Below, in pieces: positions 1 through 10,169 of a stretch of DNA of 64,000 bases. This DNA is from Streptomyces sp. NRRL F-5123. GTDB lineage: Bacteria > Actinomycetota > Actinomycetes > Streptomycetales > Streptomycetaceae. Where the stretch lies: contig NZ_JOHY01000012.1 of NCBI RefSeq assembly GCF_000721495.1, positions 62,001-126,000 of the forward strand, given 5' to 3'. The notes under the pieces were generated by a model. The model did no database searches and was not told the DNA's origin. It saw nothing but the letters and a program-made list of their open reading frames with translations. Numbering within the stretch: position 1 is the stretch's first letter; each line of letters opens with the position of its first letter. Made by a program: the position numbers and the translations under genes.

Positions 1-590
1 AAGGATGTCGGGCAGGTCGACGCGGTCGTTCTGCCGGGCGGCTTCTCCTACGGCGACTATCTGCGGGCCGGCGCGATCTCCCGCTTCTCGCCGGTGATGG
101 CGACGGTTATCGAACAGGCGCACGCGGGAATGCCGGTGCTTGGCATCTGCAACGGATTCCAGGTGCTGTGCGAGGCGCACCTGCTGCCGGGCGCGATGCT
201 CCGCAACACCGGGCTGCACTTCGTGTGCCGCGACCAGAAGCTGCGCGTCGAGACCTCCGCGACCGCCTGGACGGCCGATTACGCCGCCGGCGAGGAGATC
301 TCCATCCCGCTCAAGAACATCGACGGCCGCTACACCGCCGACGAGCGCACCCTCGACGAGCTGGAGGCCGAGGGCCGGGTGGTCTTCCGCTACCTGGCCG
401 ACGGCGAAGCCGCCGAGGGATACGGCAACCCGAACGGCTCGCTGCGGGACATCGCCGGCATCAGCAACGCCGCCGGGAACGTCGTCGGCCTCATGCCGCA
501 CCCCGAGCACGCCGTGGAGCCGCTCATCGGCACCGGGCGCACCGACGGGCTGGCGTTCTTCACCTCGGTCATCAAGAAGTTGGTCAGCGC

Positions 591-594
<4 letters not shown>
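1..594 (+). CDS. purQ: Phosphoribosylformylglycinamidine synthase, glutaminase subunit PurQ (5' truncated by window)
   Basis: Class I glutamine amidotransferase that supplies ammonia to PurL in the fourth step of de novo purine synthesis (FGAR to FGAM). The reading frame is open from base 1, so the start lies upstream of the window. The visible part contains the oxyanion region [15 protein letters not shown], the nucleophile elbow GICNGFQ with the catalytic Cys codon at 148-150, and the C-terminal MPHPEHAVE segment carrying the His and Glu of the triad. The stop overlaps the purL start (ATGA), indicating translational coupling. A separate small PurQ implies a PurS/PurQ/PurL complex; purS is expected just outside the window but not seen. 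Confidence 0.97.
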
Positions 595-2840
<2,246 letters not shown>

Positions 2841-2855
2841 GCCTGCGCACGTCAC

Positions 2856-2890
2856 GCGGCGGTGTGCCCCTCACGGGGGTGCGCCGCCGC
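2856..2890 (+). terminator. Stem-loop terminator after purL
   Basis: A 15-bp stem (12 Watson-Crick and 3 G-U pairs) formed by 2856-2870 and 2876-2890 with a short loop, followed by GTTT. It lies 16 bases after the purL stop, where the purQL transcript should end. Confidence 0.6.
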
Positions 2891-3026
2891 GTTTCGTACG
2901 CCCCCGGTCCCCCGGGAGGGTTCGGCGCTGCCCGCCGTCCGGGTGGCGGGCGGCCTGCCTGCGACGATCCGGCTCTCTCAGGGACAAGTCTCTGCTGCCC
3001 GGCCGGTCGGCGAAGAGGAGACTCAC

Positions 3027-4205
3027 ATGGCAGGGATCCAGCAGCAGCGCGCGGGGAGCGAGCAGGACCGGCCCGGGACACCCGGGGACCGGTCCGGGAC
3101 GCCCCGGGCCCGGCCCACCGTGTGCCTGTGCATGATCGTCAGGAACGAGGCGAAGGTCATCGAGCGGTGCCTTGCGGCGGCGCGCCCGCTCATCGACTCG
3201 TGGGTCATCGACGACACCGGCTCCACCGACGGCACCCAGGACCTCGTCCGCCGCGCCCTCCACGGCATCCCCGGCGAGCTCCACGCCTCCGAGTGGCAGG
3301 ACTTCGGCCACAACCGCACCCGCAACATCCGCCGCGCCCTCGGCCGCGCGGACTTCCTGCTGCTCCTCGACGCGGACATGGTCGTACGCGTCGAGCCCGC
3401 GGGCGGCGCCCAGGCCGCGTTCGACGCGAGCGGACTCACCGCCGACGCGTACATGCTCCGGCACGCGGGCGACGTCGAGTACCGCATCAAGCGGCTGGTG
3501 CGCGGCGCGCTGCCGTGGCGGTACGAGGGCGCCACGCACGAGTACCTGACCGCCGACGTGCACCACACCGTCGCCGACCTCGACACGCTCGTGATCGACC
3601 ACCACGCGGACGGGGGCTCGCGGGCCGACAAGTTCACCCGCGACGCCGCCCTGCTGCGCGCGGACCTCGCCCGCGACCCCGGCAACCCGCGCACCGTCTT
3701 CTACCTCGCCCAGACCCTCCGCGACCTCGGCGAGACGCAGGAGGCGATCACCCTCTACGAGCGGCGCGCGACGATGGGCGGCTGGGAGGAGGAGGTCTAC
3801 TACGCCCTCCTCCAGGCCGGCGTCCTGCGCGCCGCCACCGGCGCCTGGCCGCTCGCCATGGACACCCTGGTCCGCGCCTGGCAGTCCCGCCCGCAACGCC
3901 TGGAGGCCGTCTACGAACTGGTGACCCGCCTGCGCGGCATGGGCCACCACGCCGCCGCCCACGCCTTCGCCACCGCCGCCCTCGACCGCCCCGCCCCCGC
4001 GGACTGGCTCTTCGTCCAGCCCTGGATCTACCGCTGGGGCCTGCTCTTCGAATACTCGATCACCGCCTACTGGACGGGTGACCTGCCCGCTTCCCTCCAC
4101 GCCTGCGACCGCCTGCTGGCCCTGCCCGACCTCCCGCCCCGCTACCGCGAGCAGACGGCCCGCAACCGGGAGTTCGCGGCGCGGGGGGCGGTGGGGGTCG
4201 GCTGA
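3027..4205 (+). CDS. Glycosyltransferase family 2 protein with TPR-like C-terminal region
   Basis: 392 aa, starting at the ATG preceded by GAAGAGGAG. The N-terminal half is a GT-A fold GT2 domain: CLCMIVRNEAKVIERCL (about residues 34-49), the nucleotide-binding IDDTGSTDGTQ (about 61-71) and the metal-binding LLLLDADM. The C-terminal half (about residues 205-390) is alpha-helical with NPRTVFYLAQTLRDLGETQEAI, a tetratricopeptide-like pattern. GT2 enzymes with TPR tails of this kind occur in actinobacteria and generally act on carbohydrates or glycoproteins in the cytoplasm; donor and acceptor cannot be read from the sequence. The first about 30 residues are Gly/Pro/Arg rich and probably disordered. 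It converges on the following lipoprotein gene with a 2-base gap. Confidence 0.85.
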   Translation: MAGIQQQRAGSEQDRPGTPGDRSGTPRARPTVCLCMIVRNEAKVIERCLAAARPLIDSWVIDDTGSTDGTQDLVRRALHGIPGELHASEWQDFGHNRTRNIRRALGRADFLLLLDADMVVRVEPAGGAQAAFDASGLTADAYMLRHAGDVEYRIKRLVRGALPWRYEGATHEYLTADVHHTVADLDTLVIDHHADGGSRADKFTRDAALLRADLARDPGNPRTVFYLAQTLRDLGETQEAITLYERRATMGGWEEEVYYALLQAGVLRAATGAWPLAMDTLVRAWQSRPQRLEAVYELVTRLRGMGHHAAAHAFATAALDRPAPADWLFVQPWIYRWGLLFEYSITAYWTGDLPASLHACDRLLALPDLPPRYREQTARNREFAARGAVGVG

Positions 4206-4207
4206 CC

Positions 4208-5008
4208 TCAGCCCCGACCGGCGACCTTCGCGAGCTTGGCGGCCTGGGCGGTGACGACGGCCGTCGGGACCTCGGGGGTGGCGACGTCGGCGGGGATCGT
4301 CTCGCCGAAGGACGCGACCGTCGTGCCGCAGCGCACGACCACGATGTGGGCGGGGTTGAGCATGGGGTTCGCGGGGTCGCCGAGGTCCGCGGCGCGCGGG
4401 GTCTTGGTGATCCGGTAGGCGAGCGCGTCGTCCCCCGCCGCCGGGTCGGCAAACTGCCGGGCGGCGCCGAACTTCATCCGCGGCTCGCGCGGGGAGTCGA
4501 ACTCCTGCCGGCAGGCGGCCAGCGAGGTCCGCAGATCCGTCACGACCCGCTCGGCGCCGGCGGCGGTGGCGTAGGACCGCAGGTTGAGCAGTACCAGGTG
4601 TATGCCGAGATCCGGCGCGTCCGCCCGCAGCCACTCCGCCGCGACCCCCGTGAACGGCTCCCGGCCGCCCAGCAGCCCGTCCGACATCGCGTACAGCGGC
4701 TGGCACGCGCCGGGCGTCGCCTGCGGCATCGTGGCCGGGTCGTGCACGACGGGCGCCTGCCCGCCCTTCCCGATCACGGCCTCCGTCGTCCACCCCGGCA
4801 ATTCCGCGGCCCCCACCTCGGCGTTCTCCAGCTGCGCCTGCGTGAGCGTCGGCGCGTCCACGACGGGGCGGGCGCTGCGCGTGGCCGGGGCTTTCCCCTT
4901 CGCAGGCGCAGCCTTTCCGCCCCCGCCCCCGCCTCCGCAGCCCGCCGTCACGACCAGCGCGGCCGTGATCGCGGCCGCTGCCGCGGCTTTCGACGCCGTG
5001 GCGCCCAT
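4208..5008 (-). CDS. Predicted lipoprotein, function unknown
   Basis: 266 aa from the ATG at 5008, which is preceded by AAGGGGGG. The N-terminus is a short charged segment, an alanine-rich hydrophobic stretch and the lipobox VTAGC with the acylated Cys at about residue 24, then a poly-Gly tether. The mature part has TLTQAQLENAEVGAAELPGW and later paired cysteines (ACQPLYAM, LAACRQEF), consistent with a disulfide-bonded extracytoplasmic domain of the kind found in Streptomyces PknH-like or hypothetical lipoproteins. A longer in-frame extension upstream lacks a signal peptide at its own start and is less likely. No enzyme motif recognised. Confidence 0.8.
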   Translation of the reverse strand: MGATASKAAAAAAITAALVVTAGCGGGGGGGKAAPAKGKAPATRSARPVVDAPTLTQAQLENAEVGAAELPGWTTEAVIGKGGQAPVVHDPATMPQATPGACQPLYAMSDGLLGGREPFTGVAAEWLRADAPDLGIHLVLLNLRSYATAAGAERVVTDLRTSLAACRQEFDSPREPRMKFGAARQFADPAAGDDALAYRITKTPRAADLGDPANPMLNPAHIVVVRCGTTVASFGETIPADVATPEVPTAVVTAQAAKLAKVAGRG

Positions 5009-5072
5009 GGTGCCCCCCTTGTGCCTTGCACGTGCTGTGCGGGGGCCATGAAAACACGCGGGGGATCGTGAG

Positions 5073-5204
5073 GTGACCTTCGTCTTCGGGGACACCGTCG
5101 CGGTCGGTCCGTGGAAGCTCGACACGAAAGTGCTGCTCCCGTACGGGTCCGGCGTGGTCGTCGACGACGAGGAAGCGGGCGCCGCCGACGCTGCCAGCGC
5201 CTAG
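5073..5204 (+). CDS. Possible 43-aa ORF, unrecognised
   Basis: A GTG at 5073 opens a 43-codon frame ending TAG at 5202-5204, with an in-frame stop (5049-5051) just upstream. The peptide (VTFVFGDTVAVGPWKL...) has alternating hydrophobic residues and an acidic tail and could equally be the 3' remnant of a longer gene. A GGGGGATC stretch lies 4-11 bases upstream. Included only because it fills the gap between the lipoprotein and acetyltransferase genes; evidence is weak. Confidence 0.25.
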   Translation: MTFVFGDTVAVGPWKLDTKVLLPYGSGVVVDDEEAGAADAASA

Positions 5205-5246
5205 CCACCCGAAGAAAACCGCTGGCCCGGGGGTCCGGGGGGCTGG

Positions 5247-5696
5247 TTGGGTGCGGGGATGGGAAATGGTGAACTTCCGGGCGGGTACGAGATATCCGCC
5301 GACCCCGCGCGGATCGATGCCGCGCGCGTGCACGCGTGGCTGTCGGAGGATACGTACTGGGCGCGCGGGCGGACGCGCGAGAAGCAGGACGCGGCGATCG
5401 CCGGGTCGCTGAACTTCGGGGTGTACGACAGCGCGTCCGGTGAGCAGTGCGCGTACGCGCGGGTCATCACGGACAAGACCACCTTCGCGTGGCTCTGCGA
5501 CGTCTACGTGGCCCCCGCCGCCCGCGGCAAGGGCCTCGGCACCGCCCTGGTCGCCGCGATCCGCGACCACCTCGCCCCGCACGGCCTGCGCCGCATCCTC
5601 CTGGCCACGGCCGACGCGCAGGGCGTCTACGCGAAGGTCGGCTTCACGCCGATCGAGAAGCCGGAGCAGTGGATGGTCCTCGGCCTCCAGATGTAG
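5247..5696 (+). CDS. GNAT family N-acetyltransferase
   Basis: 149 aa if it begins at TTG 5247, preceded by GGGGGG, or 145 aa from the ATG at 5259. It shows the acetyl-CoA binding motif A, LCDVYVAPAARGKGLGTALV (the R-G-K-G-L-G loop), followed by YAKVGFTPIEKPEQWM, the usual motif B end. The ARVITDKTTFAWL strand precedes it, as in YjdJ/ElaA-like single-domain GNAT enzymes. Likely a cytoplasmic acetyltransferase of a small molecule or protein N-terminus; the substrate is unknown. It stands alone, convergent with a broken Uma2 fragment. Confidence 0.85.
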   Translation: MGAGMGNGELPGGYEISADPARIDAARVHAWLSEDTYWARGRTREKQDAAIAGSLNFGVYDSASGEQCAYARVITDKTTFAWLCDVYVAPAARGKGLGTALVAAIRDHLAPHGLRRILLATADAQGVYAKVGFTPIEKPEQWMVLGLQM

Positions 5697-5709
5697 CGGC
5701 CTGCCGCTG

Positions 5710-5949
5710 TCACCCCTCCTCGGCGGCCCAGCCCAGCAGCTGCTGGGTGTCCAGCTCGAACCCCACGGGCTCGGGGAGGGGGACCGCCTTGCCGAAGGGG
5801 ACGGTCAACCGCAGGGCGTACGCGCCCTCTTCGGGCCTGCTGTGGACGGTGACCTCGCGGGTGTCGCGGTCGACGAGCAGGTAGACGGGGATCTCCGACT
5901 CGGCGTACGCACGCGGCTTCTCGACGCGGTCGCGCTGCGTCTCGGCGGT
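5710..5949 (-). pseudogene. C-terminal remnant of a Uma2-family (PD-(D/E)XK nuclease-like) gene
   Basis: The minus strand encodes about 79 residues closely matching the C-terminal third of the intact Uma2-family protein at 10844-11464: QRDRVEKPRAYAESEIPVYL versus QRDRVDKPRAYAESGIPVYL, and both end ELDTQQLLGW / QLDTQQLLAW. The N-terminal two thirds, with the metal-binding carboxylates, are missing: upstream of about 5949 the similarity stops and the 3' end of the MmyB-like gene begins at 5964 in another frame. No start codon or ribosome site belongs to it. It looks like a deletion-truncated paralogue. Confidence 0.75.
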
Positions 5950-5963
5950 TGCCGGGTCCCCTC

Positions 5964-6821
5964 TCAGTGCGCGGCACGCGACGTCTCGCGGGACCAGGTC
6001 GCCAGCAGGCGGAGGGCCGTCGCGGAGGGGGAGTCCGCCTCCGCGGTGTGGATGACGAGGGCCTGGTCGGGGGCGTCGGGGAGGCGGAAGGTCTCGAAGG
6101 CGAGGTCGAGGGGGCCGACGAGCGGGTGGTGGTAGCGGTAGCCGCCGTGGGTCTTGTCGCGGAGGCGGTGTTCGGCCCAGACCTCGCGGAAGTCGGGGCC
6201 GGACGCGTCGAGTTCGGCGAGGAGGGCGGCGAGGGCGGGGTCGTCGGGGTGGCGGGCCGCGTCGAGGCGGAGGTAGGCGGCGACGTCGTGGGCCTTCGCG
6301 CGCCAGTCGGCGTAGAGGCTGCGCGTCGCGTCGTCGAGGAAGACCAGGCGGGCCATGTTGCGCTCGCGCGGCGGGAGCGCGCCGAAGTCGGTGAGCAGGG
6401 CGGCGGCGAGCGCGTTCCAGGCCAGCACCTGCGTGCCGCGGCCGATGACGTACGCGGGGACGTCGGCGGCGGAGTCCAGCAGGCGGCGCAGGCCGGGGCG
6501 TACGTCGTCCGGGTACGGGGACGGGTCGGAGGCCGGCGCGGGGCGGGCCAGGCGGTAGAGGTGCTCGCGCTCGACCGCGTCGAGCCGCAGCGCGCGGGCG
6601 ACCGCGTCGAGGACGGCCTCCGAGAAGTGCAGGGTGCGGCCCTGCTCCAGCCGGACGTAGTGGTCGACGCTCACCCCGGCGAGCTGCGCCAACTCCTCCC
6701 GGCGCAGGCCGGGTACGCGGCGCAGGCCGCCGTGCCGGGGCAGGCCGAGGTCCTCGGGGCGCAGCCGGGCGCGGCGCGAGCGCAGGAAGTCGCCCAGTTC
6801 GGTCCGTCTGTCCATCGGCAT
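5964..6821 (-). CDS. MmyB-like helix-turn-helix transcriptional regulator
   Basis: 285 aa from the ATG at 6821. N-terminal XRE-type HTH with LGDFLRSRRARLRPEDLGL and GLRREELAQLAGVSVDHYVRLEQGR (about residues 8-65), followed by the MmyB ligand-binding PAS-like domain (VIGRGTQVLAWNALAAALLTDF ... RHPDDPALAALLAELDASGPDFREVWAEH). Members of this family usually repress a divergent oxidoreductase gene and sense a small hydrophobic ligand; here the divergent neighbour is an aldo/keto reductase. A -10-like GATACT lies 6 bases before the ATG with no ribosome site, suggesting a leaderless mRNA. The intergenic region holds the inverted repeat at 6861-6887. The same family occurs at 35682-36608. Confidence 0.9.
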   Translation of the reverse strand: MPMDRRTELGDFLRSRRARLRPEDLGLPRHGGLRRVPGLRREELAQLAGVSVDHYVRLEQGRTLHFSEAVLDAVARALRLDAVEREHLYRLARPAPASDPSPYPDDVRPGLRRLLDSAADVPAYVIGRGTQVLAWNALAAALLTDFGALPPRERNMARLVFLDDATRSLYADWRAKAHDVAAYLRLDAARHPDDPALAALLAELDASGPDFREVWAEHRLRDKTHGGYRYHHPLVGPLDLAFETFRLPDAPDQALVIHTAEADSPSATALRLLATWSRETSRAAH

Positions 6822-6827
6822 ACGCCA

Positions 6828-6833
6828 AGTATC
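6828..6833 (-). promoter_or_regulatory. -10-like hexamer for leaderless MmyB-like gene
   Basis: GATACT on the minus strand, exactly 6 bases before the ATG at 6821, with no Shine-Dalgarno sequence between them. Confidence 0.45.
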
Positions 6834-6860
6834 GCGGGCCGTACGGGAGATGGGCGGACG

Positions 6861-6887
6861 GTGCCTGGTCACGCCGTGCCCAGGCAC
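6861..6887. promoter_or_regulatory. Inverted-repeat operator candidate (CCTGG-N11-CCAGG)
   Basis: GTGCCTGG (6861-6868) and CCAGGCAC (6880-6887) form perfect 8-bp arms around 11 bases, in the gap between the MmyB-like regulator and the divergent aldo/keto reductase. The core CCTGG-N11-CCAGG is identical in sequence and spacing to the repeat at 35611-35639 beside the other MmyB-like gene of this window. Confidence 0.65.
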
Positions 6888-6991
6888 GGGAGGGCCGTGG
6901 CTGCGCGGGGCGTGCCGGGTGAGGGTGGAGGCACCGGAAGGGTTCCGGGGCCCGGCGCCGACCGGGCCGCGTACACGGGGAGTTCACCGTC

Positions 6992-8041
6992 ATGAGCACC
7001 ACGGACACCGTCCCGCTCGGCCGCACCGGTCTGCACATCTCCCGCCTGGGCTTCGGCTCCTGGGCGGTCTCCGGCTCCAACTGGTCCTACGGGTGGGGCG
7101 ACACGGACGACACCGAGTCGGTCGAGGCGATACGGCACGCGGTGCGCTCGGGCGTCAACTGGATCGACACCGCCGCGGTGTACGGCCACGGCCACTCCGA
7201 GGAGCTGGTCGGCAAGGCGGTCGCGGGCCTCGCCGCGGACGAACGCCCGTACCTCTTCACGAAGGTGGGCCTGGTGTGGGACCCGGCCGACCCCTCGGCC
7301 GCGCCCCTGCGGACGATGCGGCCGGACAGCGTACGGCGCGAGGTCGAGGACTCGCTGCGGCGGCTCGGCGCCGAGCACATCGACCTCTACCAGGTGCACT
7401 GGCCCGACACCGGAGAGGTGCTGGGCGGTGTCGGGGACGCGGGCGGCGGGGTGTCGCCGGACGCGACGCCGCTGGAGGTCTACTGGCAGGTCATGGCCGA
7501 CCTGAAGGCCGAGGGCAAGGTGCGCGCGATCGGCCTGTCCAACCACACGCCCGAACTGCTGGACGCGGCCGAGCAGATCGCGCACGTGGACGTGATCCAG
7601 CCGCCCTTCTCGGCGATCACCCGCTCCGCGGCGGACGAGGTCGCCTGGGCCCGCGCCCACGGCACCGGCGTGATCGCGTACTCGCCGCTCCAGTCCGGCC
7701 TGCTGACCGGCACGTTCTCCGCGGAGCGGGTGGCGGGTCTGCCGGACGGCGACTGGCGCCGCTCCCACCCGGACTTCACCACCGCCCTCCCCGCCAACCT
7801 CGCCCTCGCCGACGCCCTGCGCCCGATCGCCGCCCGCCACGCCGTGAGCGTCACCGAGGTCGCCCTCGCCTGGGTCCTCGCCTGGCCCGGCGTGACCGGC
7901 GCGATCGTCGGAGCCCGCACCCCCGCCCAGGTCGACGGCTGGCGCGACGCGGCCGCGCTGGCGCTGACCCCGGAGGACCTGGAGGAGGTGGCCGCCGCGA
8001 TCGCCGCCACGGGCGCGGGTACGGGGCCGGCCCGGCCGTGA
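6992..8041 (+). CDS. Aldo/keto reductase
   Basis: 349 aa NADPH-dependent oxidoreductase with a TIM-barrel fold. The catalytic tetrad can be placed: Asp59 and Tyr64 in NWIDTAAVYGHGHSEE, Lys91 in YLFTKVGLVW, His136 in YQVHWPD. The strand GAIVGARTPAQVDGW near the C-terminus is the cofactor phosphate-binding region. The start LGRTGLHISRLGFGSWA is typical of the AKR family (YccK/Tas-like). It is divergent from the MmyB-like regulator, with the inverted repeat at 6861-6887 between them, so it is the probable target of that regulator. The physiological substrate is unknown. The ATG at 6992 follows GGGGAG 9-14 bases upstream. Confidence 0.92.
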   Translation: MSTTDTVPLGRTGLHISRLGFGSWAVSGSNWSYGWGDTDDTESVEAIRHAVRSGVNWIDTAAVYGHGHSEELVGKAVAGLAADERPYLFTKVGLVWDPADPSAAPLRTMRPDSVRREVEDSLRRLGAEHIDLYQVHWPDTGEVLGGVGDAGGGVSPDATPLEVYWQVMADLKAEGKVRAIGLSNHTPELLDAAEQIAHVDVIQPPFSAITRSAADEVAWARAHGTGVIAYSPLQSGLLTGTFSAERVAGLPDGDWRRSHPDFTTALPANLALADALRPIAARHAVSVTEVALAWVLAWPGVTGAIVGARTPAQVDGWRDAAALALTPEDLEEVAAAIAATGAGTGPARP

Positions 8042-8108
8042 GAGGCCCAGTTGTCGGTGGCCGCTGTTAGCGTCCGGCCGTCAGCACAGGACCGAGGGGG
8101 AGGACGCC

Positions 8109-8552
8109 GTGGGCGCGTCGGGCTGGGAATACTCCGTGCCGTACCGGGAGGACCTCGCGGGGGCCTTCGAAGCACTGAAGCGCAAGGTCTTCGAGGAGCG
8201 GGACTACTACTGGGGTCCGGGCGCCGACTGGCGGCCGGAGGAGGAGCGGCTGCCGTGGCCGCGGACCGTCGAGGAGCTGTGGGAGGACGAGTACGTCCGG
8301 GAGTGCGGGACGCATTCGATCCTCGACATCTTCCGGATCGTCGGCCCGGACGAGGAGCGGGACTACTTCACGATGCAGCCGGTGTCCGAGGACGAGGCGC
8401 TGCACGTCCTGGGCACGCGCAGGCCCACCAGGGCCCACATGCCGGAGTTCGAGAACTTCCCGCACTCGCGCTGGCAGGGCCGGTGCGTCGTGCTCCACGA
8501 CGACGCGGGAGAGCCCCGGGAGCTCCACTTCTTCGGCTACTCCGGCGACTGA
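8109..8552 (+). CDS. Conserved hypothetical protein
   Basis: 147 aa from GTG 8109, preceded by a strong GGGGGAGGA. The sequence is acidic and aromatic-rich, with YYWGPGADWRPEEERLPWPRTVEELWEDEYVRECGTHSILDIFRI, and ends in a beta-rich segment RCVVLHDDAGEPRELHFFGYSGD. This pattern resembles small actinobacterial proteins of unknown function found singly in Streptomyces; no catalytic motif, signal peptide or membrane segment is visible. Its last 16 bases overlap the convergent ATPase gene. Confidence 0.8.
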   Translation: MGASGWEYSVPYREDLAGAFEALKRKVFEERDYYWGPGADWRPEEERLPWPRTVEELWEDEYVRECGTHSILDIFRIVGPDEERDYFTMQPVSEDEALHVLGTRRPTRAHMPEFENFPHSRWQGRCVVLHDDAGEPRELHFFGYSGD

Positions 8553-9037
8553 GCCGTACCCGGGGCGGGGACGCCCGCGAGGTCGGGGGCCAGGTCCAGG
8601 ACGAACCACACGACCTTGCCGACGTGGCGGCGCGGGTACGTGCCCCAGTGCGCGGACAGCGCCTCCACCAGCAGCAGGCCGCGGCCGCCCTCCGCGTCGG
8701 GGGCCTCCGCCGGGCGGGGCACCGGCGGGGCCGAGCAGGCGTCGGCGACCTCGACGCGGAGGAGCCGCCCCGGGGCCAGCTCGACGTCCACCGCGACGAG
8801 GCGGCCGGTCGGGCGGATGGCGTGGCGTACGGCGTTGGTGACCAGCTCGCTCAGCAGCAGCTCGGCGGTGGCGCTCACCGCGCCGTCCACGCCCCACTCC
8901 GCGAGCTGCTGCACCAGCAGCCGCCGCGCCCGCTTCGGGGACCTCGCGCTCCGGGTGAACGTCCACCCCGTGCACACGCCCGGGCCCTGCATCGTGCTCA
9001 TGCCTTCCCCACCACTTTCCGTCACGCCGGACATCAC
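8537..9037 (-). CDS. RsbW-like ATP-binding protein (HATPase_c, AbaA/anti-sigma type)
   Basis: 166 aa. Start at GTG 9037 or ATG 9034, supported by GGAGGA 6-9 bases upstream. It carries the N box ELLLSELVTNAVRH, the G1 box VEVADACS and the G2 segment GGRGLLLVEALSAHWG of GHKL serine kinases related to RsbW/SpoIIAB. Such proteins are potential sigma-factor or regulator antagonists in Streptomyces, although partners are rarely known. It lies 89 bp from and divergent to a DUF5753 regulator followed by a DUF397 gene; this three-part arrangement is that of the whiJ/abaA-type clusters. A related but frameshifted copy is at 39380-39834 in the same arrangement. Confidence 0.9.
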   Translation of the reverse strand: MMSGVTESGGEGMSTMQGPGVCTGWTFTRSARSPKRARRLLVQQLAEWGVDGAVSATAELLLSELVTNAVRHAIRPTGRLVAVDVELAPGRLLRVEVADACSAPPVPRPAEAPDAEGGRGLLLVEALSAHWGTYPRRHVGKVVWFVLDLAPDLAGVPAPGTAQSPE

Positions 9038-9126
9038 CGTCTGTCCTCCAAGCGTCGCGGTGTGCAGCTAGGCTCGACAACTGACGCGAACTCAGCTCTT
9101 GCGCTGTCAGGAAAGGCCGGTCCGCC

Positions 9127-9960
9127 ATGGTGCAACCCAAGGACCTCAACCCGTTCGAATCCCCCCAGGCCTTCTACGGCTCCGAACTCCGCCGCCTGCG
9201 CGAGGCCGCGCTCCTCTCGCAGGAGGGCCTGGGCGATCTGGTCTTCTGCTCCGGCGCGTACGTGGGGCAGCTCGAATCCGCCAACCGCCGACCGCAGATC
9301 GACCTCTCGCAGCGCTTCGACGCGGTCCTGAAGTCGGACGGCCACCTGGAGCGGCTGTGCAAGATGGTCCTCAAGGCGACCAAGCACGCCGAATACTTCG
9401 CGGGTGTCATCGACTTGATGACAAGCGCCCTGACCATCGGCCAGGTTTCGTCGGTACTCATTCCGGGCCTGTTCCAGACCGAGGCGTATGCCCGCGCGCT
9501 GTTCGAGTCGGCGGACCCGTCGCGCCCCGCGGACAAGGTGGCGGAGATGGTCGCCGCCAGGGTGGCCCGCAGGTGGCTGCTGGACGACCCAACAACGCCC
9601 AAGTTCTGGGTCGTTCTGCACGAAAACGTCCTGCGGATGCCCGTCTGCGACAGCGAAGGGATGTACGAGCAGCTCACGTACATTGCGCAGATCGCCCGTT
9701 CCCGGCGTGTGACGTTCCAGGTCGTGCCGCTGTCGGTGGGTGCGCACCCGCTGATGGGCAGCGAAGTCACCTTGATGACCTTCCCCGAGGCCCCGCCAGC
9801 CGTTTACGTCGAAGTTGCCCGGTCAGGGCACTTGTTGGATTCGCCGGAGATGGTTAGTGGCTATGTCGAGGCATACGATTTCGTGCGAGCGGTCGCCCTC
9901 TCGCCGACCGCGTCCCTGCACATGATCGAGTCAGTGGCCAAGGAGTACAGCGCGCAATGA
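9127..9960 (+). CDS. Helix-turn-helix regulator with DUF5753 (WhiJ/Scr1-like)
   Basis: 277 aa. N-terminal XRE HTH (FYGSELRRLREAALLSQEGLGDLVFCSGAYVGQLESANRRP, about residues 17-58) and a C-terminal DUF5753 domain with the characteristic VLIPGLFQTEAYARALF, RRWLLDDPTTPKFWVVLHENVLRMPV and ITFQVVPL-type segments. Family members form small regulatory pairs with DUF397 proteins and affect development and antibiotic production in Streptomyces. The next gene, a DUF397 protein, overlaps its stop by four bases. GAAAGG lies 10 bases before the ATG. The divergent neighbour is an RsbW-like ATPase. Confidence 0.92.
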   Translation: MVQPKDLNPFESPQAFYGSELRRLREAALLSQEGLGDLVFCSGAYVGQLESANRRPQIDLSQRFDAVLKSDGHLERLCKMVLKATKHAEYFAGVIDLMTSALTIGQVSSVLIPGLFQTEAYARALFESADPSRPADKVAEMVAARVARRWLLDDPTTPKFWVVLHENVLRMPVCDSEGMYEQLTYIAQIARSRRVTFQVVPLSVGAHPLMGSEVTLMTFPEAPPAVYVEVARSGHLLDSPEMVSGYVEAYDFVRAVALSPTASLHMIESVAKEYSAQ

Positions 9961-10169
9961 GCACAGCAGGAGACCTCGGCACGGCGCAGTGGCGTAAGTC
10001 GTCGTACAGCAACTCAGACGGCGGCGAATGCGTCGAGGTCGCCGACGGGGTCACCGGCCTCGTGCCCGTCCGCGACTCGAAGGACCCCGAGGGCCCCGCC
10101 CTTCTCTTCGGCGCCGACGCGTGGGTCGCCTTCGTCGGGGCCGTCAAGGCGGGGGAGTTCGCGGGCTGA
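9957..10169 (+). CDS. DUF397 small protein (BldB-cluster type)
   Basis: 70 aa beginning at the ATG that overlaps the upstream stop (ATGA). It shows the full DUF397 signature: QWRKSSYSNSDGGECVEVADG, then VPVRDSKDPEGPALLFGADAWVAFVGAVKAGEF. Such proteins are co-encoded with DUF5753 HTH proteins and are thought to act as their partner in a toxin-antitoxin-like or regulatory pair. Translational coupling here supports a stoichiometric complex with the 277-aa regulator. Confidence 0.92.
   Translation: MSTAGDLGTAQWRKSSYSNSDGGECVEVADGVTGLVPVRDSKDPEGPALLFGADAWVAFVGAVKAGEFAG

Noticed and set aside
2871..5582. 903-codon minus-strand open frame across the glycosyltransferase, lipoprotein and acetyltransferase genes
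   Set aside because: Arg/Gly/Val-rich shadow with no ribosome site; it overlaps three well supported genes.
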